A stretch of 64,000 nt of DNA from Enterococcus innesii (GCA_018982785.1 JAHHEN010000007.1:186001-250000); one strand, 5' to 3'; shown: positions 32,922 to 42,156, counted from the first letter of the stretch. Program-made: numbers and translations. The notes: generated by a model from the sequence alone, not told the origin.

Positions 32922-33873
32922 AAAGCAATTGCCACAACAGACAGAAAAGCAAGCCTAAGGCATAGCTGCTGTTGAATAAAATCATGTTCTTAATCGAATA
33001 GCCGAAGCTACGTGGGTGGGGCAGGCTGGCTTGATGCTCCTTCAAGTTTTGGCGGATTTTCGGCAGTGTTAGAAACACGAGCAAAATCGGCCATTGGAAG
33101 AGACCAAACAAGAGGCCCAATAAAATAGCGGCATAAGACGCCAACATCATGCCTTGAAACAGACGGATACCTGCTTCGCGACCGATGTAGTACACCAGCG
33201 TGTAGCGGTGATTTTCGATATCGGCTTCCAGATCCCGTAAGTTATTGGCTAACATGATGTCAGCAATCGTGAAAATCAATGGCAAAGATGCCAACACGAT
33301 GGCACACACGTCCCAGAGGTTCCCCACTAAGCCAAAGGTTCCGTTCGCAAAATCCAGTGCCAGATAAAACACTTTTTGATCAATAGTATTGATATAGATC
33401 GTGATGGCAAAAATCCCTAATCCCATCGTTACGCCACTGAACACCTCGCCTAAAGGCATCCGCGATAACGGAATGGGGCCAAAGGTATAAAAGACTCCGA
33501 TAAAACAAACCACCAACCCCATCACTAGCAGCAGCCAGCCGGTAACAAAGGTCAAGTAAAGACCGATCAGTAAGGTTCCTGCCAACATCGCAAAAATCAG
33601 ATTGCGAACAGTAGCTTCTGAGATGTTTTCGCGCCCGATCACATTGTGCTGGTATTTGTAGGTTTCTGATTTGGCTTTTTTGAAATCCATATAATTGTTG
33701 ATGGATGTCGTCGTCAAATCAAACAGCAGCATCCCCAGAAAAAAGATTGCGGTATTCAAAGGATGAAATTCATGAAAATACACCAACGAGAACAACACAC
33801 CCATAATGAAGGGGAAGACACTGGCCACTTTGGTACGGATCTCCACTACTTCTAAAAACACTGAAAGAGACAT
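32920..33873 (-). CDS. dmkA: Demethylmenaquinone-type prenyltransferase (UbiA family) of the EET locus
   Basis: A 317-aa polytopic membrane protein of the UbiA superfamily. The first polyprenyl-diphosphate site is seen around LLFDLTTTSINNYMDFKKAK (residues ~50-69) and the second around ANNLRDLEADI (~213-223). Eight or so hydrophobic segments follow the family pattern. It would prenylate 1,4-dihydroxy-2-naphthoate. It is the last gene of the leftward pplA-fmnB-dmkA arm, beginning 12 bases after fmnB ends. With the polyprenyl synthase DmkB on the other arm it should supply a dedicated demethylmenaquinone pool for extracellular electron transfer. A general MenA is the alternative; the context favours DmkA. 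Confidence 0.88.
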   Translation of the reverse strand: MSLSVFLEVVEIRTKVASVFPFIMGVLFSLVYFHEFHPLNTAIFFLGMLLFDLTTTSINNYMDFKKAKSETYKYQHNVIGRENISEATVRNLIFAMLAGTLLIGLYLTFVTGWLLLVMGLVVCFIGVFYTFGPIPLSRMPLGEVFSGVTMGLGIFAITIYINTIDQKVFYLALDFANGTFGLVGNLWDVCAIVLASLPLIFTIADIMLANNLRDLEADIENHRYTLVYYIGREAGIRLFQGMMLASYAAILLGLLFGLFQWPILLVFLTLPKIRQNLKEHQASLPHPRSFGYSIKNMILFNSSYALGLLFCLLWQLL

Positions 33874-33885
33874 CTTTCACTCCTC

Positions 33886-34962
33886 CTATTCTAAATCCGC
33901 ACGATCACCCATCGTGTAGCCTGATTCCTCTGAAAGTTCAAAGGTATCTTTGATACCGTCGGTTACATACACTTTGTCTTCTTTTGTGATAAAGATCGCA
34001 TCGGTACCCTTTTCGGTATGCTGTTCGATATAGGCTAAACCTTCCTTGACCCCTTTATCAAATGCCACCGTAGTTAACCCATCGCCATCGATGGATTTGT
34101 CGGTGATGACAGTCACACTTGCCACATCGCTGTCGTAAGGATAGCCAGTCTCAGAATCGAAAATATGATGGTACGTTTTGCCGTCTACTTCTAAATAGCG
34201 TTCGTAGATCCCTGAAGTAACTACTGTTTTATTGGTTTCTTTGATACTGCCGATAATCGAGCCGCGAGATTTGTTCGGGTCTTGGATTCCGACATTCCAT
34301 GGCTCATCTGTGCCGCGGTTACTATGACCTAACACATAGACATTCCCGCCCAAATCGACGATCGCGGAAGTCACACCATTGTCCTTCAACACTTTGACGA
34401 CTTCGTCCGTGATATAGCCTTTAGCGATCGCCCCAAGGTCAAGGATCATGTCCTTGTCTTTTAAATAAACGGTTTGATCTTCATCGTTAAACTCGACTTG
34501 TTCATAATTGATATGTTTCAATGCTTCATCGATCTCAGATTGCTCTGGCTTGCGGGCATCATCAAAGCCGATCCGCCATAATTGAGTGATGGCACCGATG
34601 GCCATATTAAAGCCGCCTTCTGATTTCACACTGTAATCGTAAGCTTCTTTTAACAAATAATAGATGTCATCCGAAACCTTTACCGGCTTGATGCCAGCTT
34701 GCGCATTGATCTCATCGATCTCTGACCCTGCTTGGTTGATGGTGATTTTATCGCCTAACTCTCTGATGCGGTCAAAGGCCGGCTTCATGGCGTCCTCTTT
34801 GCCTTCATCATAAATGCGAATCCGAGTATAAGTGCCTAATAAAAATTCTTCTTGAAAATATGGTTCTTCGCGCAGCGTCGTTGCTTCCTGATCACTGCCA
34901 CAAGCTGCCAACATTGTGCCTAAAAAAACAAACATCAGAAAAAACGTTACTTTCTTTTTCAT
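33886..34962 (-). CDS. fmnB: ApbE-type FMN transferase lipoprotein
   Basis: The chosen start is ATG at 34962, behind AGAGGAAAA. It gives a 358-aa lipoprotein with signal MKKKVTFFLMFVFLGTMLAAC and lipobox cysteine at ~21. The ApbE/Ftp fold follows, with YDYSVKSEGGFNMAIGAITQ, DLGAIAKGYITDEV, the VDLGGNVYVLG segment and SIDGDGLTTVAF. It transfers FMN from FAD onto a threonine of extracytoplasmic targets, here most likely PplA encoded just upstream. The 260-base gap to pplA contains the pplA terminator, so fmnB-dmkA probably also has its own promoter (TATTAT near 35000). Confidence 0.92.
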   Translation of the reverse strand: MKKKVTFFLMFVFLGTMLAACGSDQEATTLREEPYFQEEFLLGTYTRIRIYDEGKEDAMKPAFDRIRELGDKITINQAGSEIDEINAQAGIKPVKVSDDIYYLLKEAYDYSVKSEGGFNMAIGAITQLWRIGFDDARKPEQSEIDEALKHINYEQVEFNDEDQTVYLKDKDMILDLGAIAKGYITDEVVKVLKDNGVTSAIVDLGGNVYVLGHSNRGTDEPWNVGIQDPNKSRGSIIGSIKETNKTVVTSGIYERYLEVDGKTYHHIFDSETGYPYDSDVASVTVITDKSIDGDGLTTVAFDKGVKEGLAYIEQHTEKGTDAIFITKEDKVYVTDGIKDTFELSEESGYTMGDRADLE

Positions 34963-35168
34963 GATTTTCCTCTTTTCTATTGTCTTCAACCTTCATATAA
35001 TAGCCTTTTTTTGGCAGAATGAAAAGGGGCATTCCGTGATTCTGCAACGTATTTTAGGAATCCTTAATCGAACTTTTTCTTCTTTGTAAAAAACAGTTCT
35101 TTTAAAAAAACCTTCCCGCCAGATTGCTTCCTTTTGCACGAACTTGCTTTTATGACCTGGCTGCCCAC

Positions 35169-35203
35169 GAAAAAAGACAGCACTCAAAACGAATGCTGTC
35201 CTC
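35169..35203 (-). terminator. pplA terminator
   Basis: GACAGCACTC (35176-35185) pairs with GAATGCTGTC (35191-35200) with one mismatch. The A run at 35170-35175 is a T tract on the minus strand. Confidence 0.8.
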
Positions 35204-35223
35204 TTAATGGAAAGAAGTTGTGA

Positions 35224-36161
35224 TTATTCAGTAACGAAGTTATCCACTTCGATTGTTGTTTGGTCGCCTTTTTCAGCGGCATTCAACAATTGTTGTGCAT
35301 AGATAACAAAGCTGTGGAAGCTGTGGGTTGCACCAGAAACTACATCCATGTCTGCCACAGAACCATCTTCAGCATTGACTGCAGAAACAAAAGCTTCATT
35401 GAAGTTTGGAATGAATTCTTCTGGACTTGTACCAGATTTAGCTTCCATGTTTTCGTTGTATGATGCATCATCTTTTTTCGACTCGCCGGCTTCGTTTAGG
35501 TAGTCGTAGTTTGATTCAGAGATTTTGCCGTCAGCCACAGTCATTGAGAAGACTACGCGGTAACCATTTGAGTAGTTCTTTTCTTCTAATGTATAAGTTC
35601 CGTCTTTCAAGTCTGCCCCATTGTCGATTTCAATGGTTTCCGTGTTGCCTGCTTGCGCCGCTTGAATCAATTGTTGTGCATAGTTTTGGAAGGAATCAAA
35701 GGAATGAGTCGCGCCAGAAACTACTTCGATTGAAGAAGGGCTTTGTGCGGCAACTAACTCTTCATTGAATTTAGGAATAAACTCTTCTGGGCTGATACCT
35801 GCTTTTTCTTTCATCGTTTCATTGTATTCCGTGTTTTCTGTTTTTGATTCGCCATCCGCATTGACGTTGTCATATTTTGATTCAACGATTTTGCCGTCTT
35901 TGACTGTGATCTCAAAGGTAACACGGTAGTCGTTTTTGTAGTTCTTTTCTTCTAAACGATATGTCCCATCTTGCATTGGCTCGCCTGCAACAACGGTTGC
36001 TTCCGTGCTTTCTGTTGATGCTGAATCGCTTGCAGAAGTTTGTGATGTACTTTCACTAGTTGACGAAGAAGCTGTATTGTTGTTGTCCGCTCCGCAACCC
36101 CTAACAATAATGCTGCGAATGAAAATACCGCCATACCTACAATCAATTTCTTTGCTTTCAT
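35224..36161 (-). CDS. pplA: Flavinylated EET lipoprotein PplA with two FMN-binding domains (one frameshift in the signal peptide)
   Basis: The start is ATG at 36161 behind AAGGTGG (MKAKKLIVGMAVFSFAALLL). The frame is lost in the C run 36098-36101. One more base restores LLLGGCGADNNN, a clean lipobox, and a 312-aa protein. Two tandem FMN-binding domains follow a Ser/Thr-rich linker. Each starts DGTYxLEEKNY, contains SPEEFIPxFNE, and ends with the flavinylation motif VVSGATHSF (threonine acceptor). PplA carries electrons from the membrane quinone pool to extracellular acceptors such as ferric iron or flavins. FmnB beside it is the expected flavinylating enzyme. Without the extra base the lipoprotein could not be exported. 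Confidence 0.9.
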
Positions 36162-36219
36162 AATTATCCACCTTTTACTTGTTTATTTTCCCCACAAAAA
36201 AGTTTGTGATACATCTAAC

Positions 36220-36247
36220 ATTGTAAAGTAAATTTACGATATGTCAA
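36220..36247 (-). promoter_or_regulatory. pplA promoter
   Basis: TTGACA (36242-36247) and TACAAT (36220-36225) on the minus strand are 16 bases apart, with the palindrome GTAAATTTAC lying in the spacer. Confidence 0.6.
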
Positions 36248-36347
36248 CCGCTTCCTTTCCGCTTTTTCTCGAAAAAATGACTTATTTTTTGATTTTCGCA
36301 AGTTTTCACGAATTTCAGGAAATATGCGTTTTTTTCATCAGAATCGT

Positions 36348-36376
36348 TAGACAAATGAACCATTTGTCTATATAAT
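36348..36376 (+). promoter_or_regulatory. ndh2 promoter with an operator-like palindrome between -35 and -10
   Basis: TAGACA (36348-36353) and TATAAT (36371-36376) are 17 bases apart. AGACAAATG (36349-36357) and CATTTGTCT (36361-36369) form a perfect 9-base inverted repeat filling the promoter, a position at which a bound protein would block RNA polymerase. Confidence 0.65.
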
Positions 36377-36431
36377 AGGAACGATTGTGTAATTATTATC
36401 ATAGATTATTTTTATTAAGGAGAGATTTGCA

Positions 36432-38372
36432 ATGGCAAAGAAAAACATTGTCGTTGTCGGTGCCGGTTATGCAGGCGTTTCTGCTACGAAGTACATGGCA
36501 AAGAAATTGAAAAAAGACAATGATGTTGAGATAACATTGATCGACCGTCACTCTTATCATACGATGATGACTGAACTGCATGAAGTCGCTGGAGGACGTG
36601 TAGAACCTACCGCAATTCAATATGACTTGCAGCGCTTGTTCTCACGCAAGAAAAATGTTCGTTTAGTAACCGATACAGTAACTGGGATCGATAAAGAAAA
36701 TAAAACTGTCCAAACAAAATTAGGTAGCTATTCATTTGACTACTTGATCTTAGGGATGGGTGGCGAACCGAATGACTTCGGTACACCTGGCGTTAAAGAA
36801 AACGGCTTTACTTTATGGTCATTTGACGATGCTGTCCGCATTCGCGAACACATTGAAAAAACTGTCGCAAAAGCAGCGATCGAACCAGATGCAGCATTAC
36901 GCAAAGCAATGTTGACCTTTGTCGTTTGTGGTTCTGGATTTACCGGGATCGAAATGATCGGTGAACTGATCGATTGGAAAGATCGTTTAGCTTCCGATTA
37001 TAAATTGGACCCAAGTGAAATCAGCTTGAAAGTCGTTGAAGCAATGCCAACGATCTTAAACATGCTTGATCGTAACGATGCAGCCAAAGCAGAGCGTTAC
37101 TTGAAGAAAAACAATGTTGATCTTGTCTTGAATGCACCAATCGTTGAAGTGGCACCTGACCACATCAAACTAAAAGATGGTTCAACGATCCCAACCCACA
37201 CATTGATCTGGACTGCCGGTGTCAAAGGAACTAGCGATGCTGCTGATTTCGGTTTAGAAACTGCTCGTGGGTTCCGTCTAGTTGCCAATGAGTACATGGA
37301 AGCAAAAGGCTACGAAGACAAAAACATCTATATTATTGGTGACTTGGTTTACTTCGAAGAATTCCCGAACACACCAACACCACAAATCGTGCAAGCAGCT
37401 GAACAAACAGGTCACACTGCAGCAACGAATATCGTTTCAGCCATCAAAGGTGGCGAAAAACATAAATTCAAAGGAAACTACCAAGGATTTATGGTTTCCA
37501 TCGGTGCCAAATGGGGCGTGGCGAACTTATTCAATAAGATTCACCTGAGCGGTTTCTTAGCGATCATTATGAAACACATCGTTAACTTGAAATACTTCTT
37601 TGATATTCGTTCTGGTTACTACATGTTCCAATACTTGATGCATGAAATCTTCCACATCAAAGATGACCGGACAGTCGCTCGTGGTCACACGTCTCGTTAC
37701 GGTAACGTCTTGTGGAGTGTTCCGCTTCGTATTTTCTATGGTCTTGTCTGGTTCGTTGAAGCCTTCAAGAAAATTTTGGGTACGAATGGGGAAGTCTTCA
37801 AACCTGGTACTTGGTTCGGTGAAGGTTCTTGGTTCCAAGGCAACAGCGTATTCCCTTGGACTTGGGAATATCAAACAGTCGCTGATGCAGCCAGTGGTGC
37901 TAGTGAAGCAGCCGATGCAGCAAGTGCCGCTAGTGGTGCCGGTGAAGCAGCCGATGCAGCGACACAAGCCGCACACTTCGGTTTGAGCTATGCTTACGGT
38001 GAACAACCAATGATCGTGATTGAAAAATCACCTGACTGGTTCACAAAAGTTATGCAATTTATTATGCCAAACAACGACGTTGCCATGTTCTTCCAAAAAT
38101 TCATGGTCTTCTTTGAAATTGCTTTAGCTCTTGCATTGATGGCTGGTCTCTTCACTTGGTTAGTAAACGCAACGACTATCGTTTTGGTGTTGACTTTCTG
38201 TATGTCTGGTATGTTCTACTGGGTAAACATCTGGTTCATTCCAGTTGCATTTGCCTTGATGAACGGTTCAGGACGCGCAGTCGGTTTAGACCGTTGGGTA
38301 ATCCCATGGTTGCAACGTACCCTTGGAAAATGGTGGTACGGTACCCCTCGCTCCTTATATGGCAATAAATAA
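36432..38372 (+). CDS. ndh2: Type II NADH dehydrogenase of the EET locus with C-terminal membrane domain
   Basis: A 646-aa protein. The N-terminal FAD-binding motif VVVGAGYAGVSATKYMAKKL lies at ~6-25, the second dinucleotide motif FVVCGSGFTGIEMIGEL near 165, and a GDLVYF segment near 300. Residues ~380-480 and 540-640 add hydrophobic segments not found in ordinary ~400-aa Ndh-2 enzymes. This extended form is the one found in EET loci. It oxidises NADH and passes electrons to demethylmenaquinone. An Ala/Ser/Asp-rich insert (~485-515) separates the membrane parts. It heads the rightward arm, divergent from pplA. Confidence 0.93.
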   Translation: MAKKNIVVVGAGYAGVSATKYMAKKLKKDNDVEITLIDRHSYHTMMTELHEVAGGRVEPTAIQYDLQRLFSRKKNVRLVTDTVTGIDKENKTVQTKLGSYSFDYLILGMGGEPNDFGTPGVKENGFTLWSFDDAVRIREHIEKTVAKAAIEPDAALRKAMLTFVVCGSGFTGIEMIGELIDWKDRLASDYKLDPSEISLKVVEAMPTILNMLDRNDAAKAERYLKKNNVDLVLNAPIVEVAPDHIKLKDGSTIPTHTLIWTAGVKGTSDAADFGLETARGFRLVANEYMEAKGYEDKNIYIIGDLVYFEEFPNTPTPQIVQAAEQTGHTAATNIVSAIKGGEKHKFKGNYQGFMVSIGAKWGVANLFNKIHLSGFLAIIMKHIVNLKYFFDIRSGYYMFQYLMHEIFHIKDDRTVARGHTSRYGNVLWSVPLRIFYGLVWFVEAFKKILGTNGEVFKPGTWFGEGSWFQGNSVFPWTWEYQTVADAASGASEAADAASAASGAGEAADAATQAAHFGLSYAYGEQPMIVIEKSPDWFTKVMQFIMPNNDVAMFFQKFMVFFEIALALALMAGLFTWLVNATTIVLVLTFCMSGMFYWVNIWFIPVAFALMNGSGRAVGLDRWVIPWLQRTLGKWWYGTPRSLYGNK

Positions 38373-38404
38373 GCCAGCAAAATAGAATACCTGTACGACT
38401 TCAT

Positions 38405-38450
38405 GAGACTAAGACATTCTGATTTTCAATCAGTGTCTTGGTCTCTTTCC
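38405..38450 (+). terminator. Terminator-like hairpin after ndh2
   Basis: GAGACtAAGACAttCTGATT pairs with AATCAGtGTCTTgGTCTC around a short loop and is followed by TTTCC. It separates ndh2 from the eetA-eetB-dmkB genes, which have a weak extended -10 (TGCTAGAAT near 38534). Confidence 0.65.
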
Positions 38451-38578
38451 AAGTACAGAACTTTTTCTTGATCGTCCTTGCACAGAAATCGGTGGATTAT
38501 TGAGGATTCAGCTAGTAGAATCTTGTCTTCTTATGCTAGAATGAGACACATCACATGAAAGAACAGGAGTCTTTTTTG

Positions 38579-38986
38579 ATGAAACTAAAAGAATTTATCC
38601 GCGATGCCCATTTAAAACCATGGGATGGCGTCATCATACTTGTTTTGATCCTCAGCTCTTTTTTACCGCTTTTTATTTTTGGCCAGACGCAAACGGCTGA
38701 CAAAGAAGCCGTCTTACGGGTCGATGGGACAGAAATCAAACGTTTTGACTTAGTTGAAGGTCAAAAAGCATACACCTATCTTTATGAAGATGAAGACGGA
38801 GATACCAATTTACTGGAGATCGAAGGCGATCGGATCCGAATCAAGGAAGCTGATTGCGGCGACCAGATTTGTGTCCGCCGTGGCTGGGCCAGTAAAAATG
38901 GGGAAACCATCGTCTGTCTACCTCATAAATTGGTGATCGAAATCCAAGCCGCAGATGGGAGTGAGACCGACGATCTAATCTATTGA
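38579..38986 (+). CDS. eetA: EetA: membrane-anchored NusG domain II protein
   Basis: The start at ATG 38579 (MKLKEFIRDAHLKPWDGVII) is favoured by CAGGAG ten bases upstream; an earlier ATG at 38555 has no such site. The 135-aa product has one N-terminal transmembrane segment. A beta-rich NusG domain II-type extracytoplasmic domain follows with the cysteine pattern EADCGDQICVRRGW and VCLPHKLVIEI. EetA and EetB are thought to link the quinone pool to exported flavoproteins in flavin-based EET. The eetB start is only about 10 bases downstream, implying coupling. Confidence 0.88.
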   Translation: MKLKEFIRDAHLKPWDGVIILVLILSSFLPLFIFGQTQTADKEAVLRVDGTEIKRFDLVEGQKAYTYLYEDEDGDTNLLEIEGDRIRIKEADCGDQICVRRGWASKNGETIVCLPHKLVIEIQAADGSETDDLIY

Positions 38987-38996
38987 TCGTTTGCTT

Positions 38997-39557
38997 ATGA
39001 GTCGATTACAACGAATAATTTTCATCTCACTGCTGGTCGCCCAAGGGGTCGTGATTGGTTTAGTTGAAAATATGATCCCTTATCCATTTGCCTTTGCGCC
39101 TGGTGCGAAACTAGGTTTGGCAAATTTAATTACCATTATTGCTTTGTTCACCATGCCGAAAAAAGACAGCTTTCTCTTGATTTGGCTAAGACTGATCTTA
39201 ACGACGTTACTAGGAGGAACGGTTTCGACCTTCTTATATAGTATGAGTGGTTCCTTACTGAGCTACTTTGGGATGTCTTTGGTGAAACAGTTGGGGCCTA
39301 AGCGTGTCAGTATCATCGGCATTAGTGCGGCCGGCGGTTTCTTGCACAACGTCGGACAGTTGATCACTGCCTCATGGATCGCTCAATCCTGGAGCGTGAT
39401 GCTCTACTTGCCGGTCCTGTCTTTCTTTGGGATCTTGTCCGGGATCGCTATCGGGATCGCCGCCAACTACTTGCTGCGCCGTGTCGAAACACTGCGCCGT
39501 TTTCAAATTGATTATGAACGCCAGACCAAAGTCAAATGGCGCTCGGATTCAGAATAA
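38997..39557 (+). CDS. eetB: EetB: Gx-family membrane protein
   Basis: The product has 186 aa from ATG 38997 and five or six hydrophobic segments. It belongs to the Gx transporter / heptaprenyl-synthase-component-I-like family, with characteristic YPFAFAPGAKLGLANLITI and GGTVSTFLYSMSGSLLSY segments. In EET loci it pairs with EetA. It resembles ECF-type substrate-binding subunits in fold. It overlaps the region just before dmkB with only an 11-base gap. Confidence 0.88.
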   Translation: MSRLQRIIFISLLVAQGVVIGLVENMIPYPFAFAPGAKLGLANLITIIALFTMPKKDSFLLIWLRLILTTLLGGTVSTFLYSMSGSLLSYFGMSLVKQLGPKRVSIIGISAAGGFLHNVGQLITASWIAQSWSVMLYLPVLSFFGILSGIAIGIAANYLLRRVETLRRFQIDYERQTKVKWRSDSE

Positions 39558-39568
39558 AGGAGTTAATT

Positions 39569-40555
39569 ATGAAACTTCATTCCATGTGGCAAGAGTATCC
39601 AGCACTGCAAGCTGACTTATCTGCCTCCTTGCAATTGATGGAAAAATCATTAAAACTAAAAAACAAAGAGGTCGAACAAGCGATCCTATCCATGATCCAT
39701 TCAGGTGGAAAACTGCTGCGCCCTGCTTATCAGCTGCTCTTTTCTGCTTATGGCAGCGACAAAGATCGCGAAAAAGCCGTCGCATTGGCGGCTTCGATCG
39801 AGATGCTCCACACTGCCTCGCTGATCCACGACGATATCGTCGATCATGCGGACACCCGCCGCAAACTGCCGACTATTCGTTCCGAATTTGGCAACGATGT
39901 CGCTGTCTATGCTGGTGATTACCTCTTCGTCTGCTGCTTTAAATTGATGGCGGATTATGCCAGCTCCATGAAAAGCTTGCAGATGAATTCCCGTAGTATG
40001 GAAAAAATCCTGGCCGGCGAATTAGGGCAAATGAGCAAACGATACGATTTGTCCGTCACTGTCGAGGATTACTTAGAAAACATTCGTGGCAAAACCGCTG
40101 AATTGTTTGCTTTAAGCTGCTTTATTGGGGCTTACGAAAGCGGCACTTCCTTGCGCTTTGCCAATCAAGCCCGTGAGATCGGCGAAGCCATTGGCCTTGC
40201 GTTTCAAATCATGGATGATGTCTTGGATTACAGCCAAGACGCGACTGCCTTAGGAAAACCAGTATTGGAAGATGTTCGGCAAGGCGTCTATTCTTTGCCG
40301 CTGTTGATGGCATTGAAAAATGACCGCCAACAACTGTTGCCACTGCTGGAAAAACAAGCCGCCATGACTGAGGCGGATACCCATGAAGTCTATCGGATCG
40401 TCCAAGAAAGCGCCGGAATTGACGAAGCCAAGAAACTCGCTGCTGACTACACGAAAAAAGCTTTGCAGGCGATCCAGAAATTGCCTGAGACCAAAGATGA
40501 AACCAAAACATATCTTTATCAGATCACTGCTCAGATCCTTGGGCGTCAGAACTGA
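39569..40555 (+). CDS. dmkB: Polyprenyl diphosphate synthase for EET demethylmenaquinone
   Basis: The start is ATG at 39569, behind AAAGGAG; the product has 328 aa. The two aspartate-rich motifs of long-chain prenyl synthases are clear: LIHDDIVDHADTRR (first, residues ~85-98) and QIMDDVLDYSQD (second, ~212-223). The GGKLLRP and HTASLIHDD neighbourhoods are also typical. It would elongate farnesyl diphosphate to the prenyl chain used by DmkA. It is the last gene of the rightward arm, with a terminator following. Confidence 0.92.
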   Translation: MKLHSMWQEYPALQADLSASLQLMEKSLKLKNKEVEQAILSMIHSGGKLLRPAYQLLFSAYGSDKDREKAVALAASIEMLHTASLIHDDIVDHADTRRKLPTIRSEFGNDVAVYAGDYLFVCCFKLMADYASSMKSLQMNSRSMEKILAGELGQMSKRYDLSVTVEDYLENIRGKTAELFALSCFIGAYESGTSLRFANQAREIGEAIGLAFQIMDDVLDYSQDATALGKPVLEDVRQGVYSLPLLMALKNDRQQLLPLLEKQAAMTEADTHEVYRIVQESAGIDEAKKLAADYTKKALQAIQKLPETKDETKTYLYQITAQILGRQN

Positions 40556-40601
40556 TCAAGGATCTAGCAAAAGCCTTGCAGCTGGGATCATCCTGAAATA
40601 A

Positions 40602-40644
40602 GCCCCCAAGGTTAGATTTCTGATCTACTTTTGGGGACTTTTTA
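40602..40644 (+). terminator. dmkB terminator
   Basis: GCCCCCAA and TTGGGG bracket a stem that includes AGAT/ATCT, followed by a T run (40639-40643). Confidence 0.75.
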
Positions 40645-40666
40645 GTTGATAGCTAGAAGTTTATAC

Positions 40667-40712
40667 GAAAAAAGCCTCAACGGACAATTCATCTGTCCGT
40701 TGAGGCTTTTTT
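40667..40712 (-). terminator. gor terminator
   Basis: AAGCCTCAACGGACA pairs with TGTCCGTTGAGGCTT around a short loop, with A and T tracts on either side. It can act for the leftward gor gene. Confidence 0.9.
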
Positions 40713-40715
40713 CTT

Positions 40716-42062
40716 TTAACGCATCGTCACAAATTCTTCTGACCCCGTCGGATGAATGGCAACGGTTTGATCAAAGTCTGCTTTCGTAGCACCCATTTTG
40801 ATGGCTACAGCGAAGCCTTGCAGCATTTCATCGACACCGATCCCGATGCCGTGCAGACCGATGATTTTTTCTTCTTCTCCTAAGCACACCAATTTCATCT
40901 CACACTTTTGGCGATACTCATTTAAAGCAAAGTACATCGGTGTAAAGCGCGAACGATACACCTTTATCTGCTCTTGGCCGTATTTTTCCAAGGCTGCTTC
41001 TTCGGATAAACCAATCGTGGCAATCGGTGGATGCGTAAAGATGACCGTCGGTACTAAATTATAATCCAAGTACGCATCGCTTTGACCGTTGAACAAGCGT
41101 TCAGACAAGCGACGACCGGCGGCGATCGCAACCGGGGTCAAATCCAATTTTCCAATGACATCGCCCACTGCAAAAATCGAGTCAGCCGTAGTAGTTTGAT
41201 ATTTGTCCACAATGATAAACCCTTTTTCATCCAATTGGACATCGGTGTTTTCTAGGCCTAACTTGTCCGTATTCGGCACACGACCACCAGCAAAAAGGAC
41301 GCAATCGCCGGTCAAGGTTTCGCCATTTTCAAAGTGAACGATATACTCGTCACCTTCTTTAATGATACGAGAGGCAACGTAGCCTGCATAAGTTTCGATT
41401 CCTGATTCTTGGTACATCTCCACGAGATTATCCGCAAGCATCTTGTCAAAGGTTCGTAATGGCCGCTCTTTGCGGTACGCCCAAGCCACTTGGCTGCCCA
41501 GCTGTTGGCTGACACCGCTGATTTCGGCTGCGATGTAGCCTGCCCCTAAGACGACCATACGCTTTGGTGCTTCTCGCAACGCAAAAAAACCATTCGAGTC
41601 AATGGCGTACTCACCGCCGGGAATATTCATCGCGCTAGGTTTTCCACCGGTGGCAATCAAAATATTTGCTGCATGGTAGTTTTCCCCATTGACGGTAACT
41701 GTATGGTTATCCACAAACTGTGCATAACCGTGGATAACTTCTACATTGTTGCTGTCTAAGCCTTTTTGATAGGCTGTGTGTAGAAAATCAATATATTTTT
41801 CACGGTTATCCACAAGCTCGGTAAAATTAAATTTATCCACATGTGGATAAATGCCGTAGCTAGTTGCGTCTCGCTTGATCATTTCTAACATCTCACTAGC
41901 TTGCCACATGACTTTTTTCGGTACACAGCCGACATTGACACAGGTGCCGCCTAATTCATTGCCTTCGATCAATAATACTTTGGCACCGTGCATCCCTGCC
42001 CGATTGGCTGAGGCGATCCCGCCGCTGCCGCCACCAATTACTATGTAGTCGTATGTTCCCAT
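40716..42062 (-). CDS. gor: Glutathione-disulfide reductase
   Basis: A 448-aa pyridine nucleotide-disulfide oxidoreductase. It shows the FAD-binding motif [18 protein letters not shown], redox-active [16 protein letters not shown] (cysteines ~41 and ~46), the NADPH-binding motif [14 protein letters not shown] followed by [10 protein letters not shown], and the C-terminal catalytic HPTGSEEF. The HPTGSEE end and the arginines after the second motif favour NADPH-dependent glutathione reductase over dihydrolipoamide or mercuric reductase. It is a single-gene unit. Confidence 0.93.
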   Translation of the reverse strand: MGTYDYIVIGGGSGGIASANRAGMHGAKVLLIEGNELGGTCVNVGCVPKKVMWQASEMLEMIKRDATSYGIYPHVDKFNFTELVDNREKYIDFLHTAYQKGLDSNNVEVIHGYAQFVDNHTVTVNGENYHAANILIATGGKPSAMNIPGGEYAIDSNGFFALREAPKRMVVLGAGYIAAEISGVSQQLGSQVAWAYRKERPLRTFDKMLADNLVEMYQESGIETYAGYVASRIIKEGDEYIVHFENGETLTGDCVLFAGGRVPNTDKLGLENTDVQLDEKGFIIVDKYQTTTADSIFAVGDVIGKLDLTPVAIAAGRRLSERLFNGQSDAYLDYNLVPTVIFTHPPIATIGLSEEAALEKYGQEQIKVYRSRFTPMYFALNEYRQKCEMKLVCLGEEEKIIGLHGIGIGVDEMLQGFAVAIKMGATKADFDQTVAIHPTGSEEFVTMR

Positions 42063-42128
42063 ATTTGTTGTTTCCTCCTTAAGATTGTCTATGTTCTCAT
42101 CGATCCTTTTTGGCTGGATTGATTCAAC

Positions 42129-42156
42129 AAAAAAAGCCGAGAGAAACTCTCGACCT
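42129..42156 (-). terminator. trhP operon terminator
   Basis: GCCGAGAG and CTCTCGAC form a stem around AAA. The A run (42129-42135) is the minus-strand T tract just past the stop codon of the U32 protein. Confidence 0.8.

Noticed and set aside
32723-32935. Minus-strand open frame of ~70 codons between birA and dmkA
   Set aside because: It overlaps the bidirectional terminator and the end of dmkA, has no clear ribosome-binding site, and shows no recognisable family.
36181-36431. Rex box in the EET divergent region (TTTGTGATACA near 36203)
   Set aside because: Only one half resembles a Rex site; the second half of the palindrome is missing.
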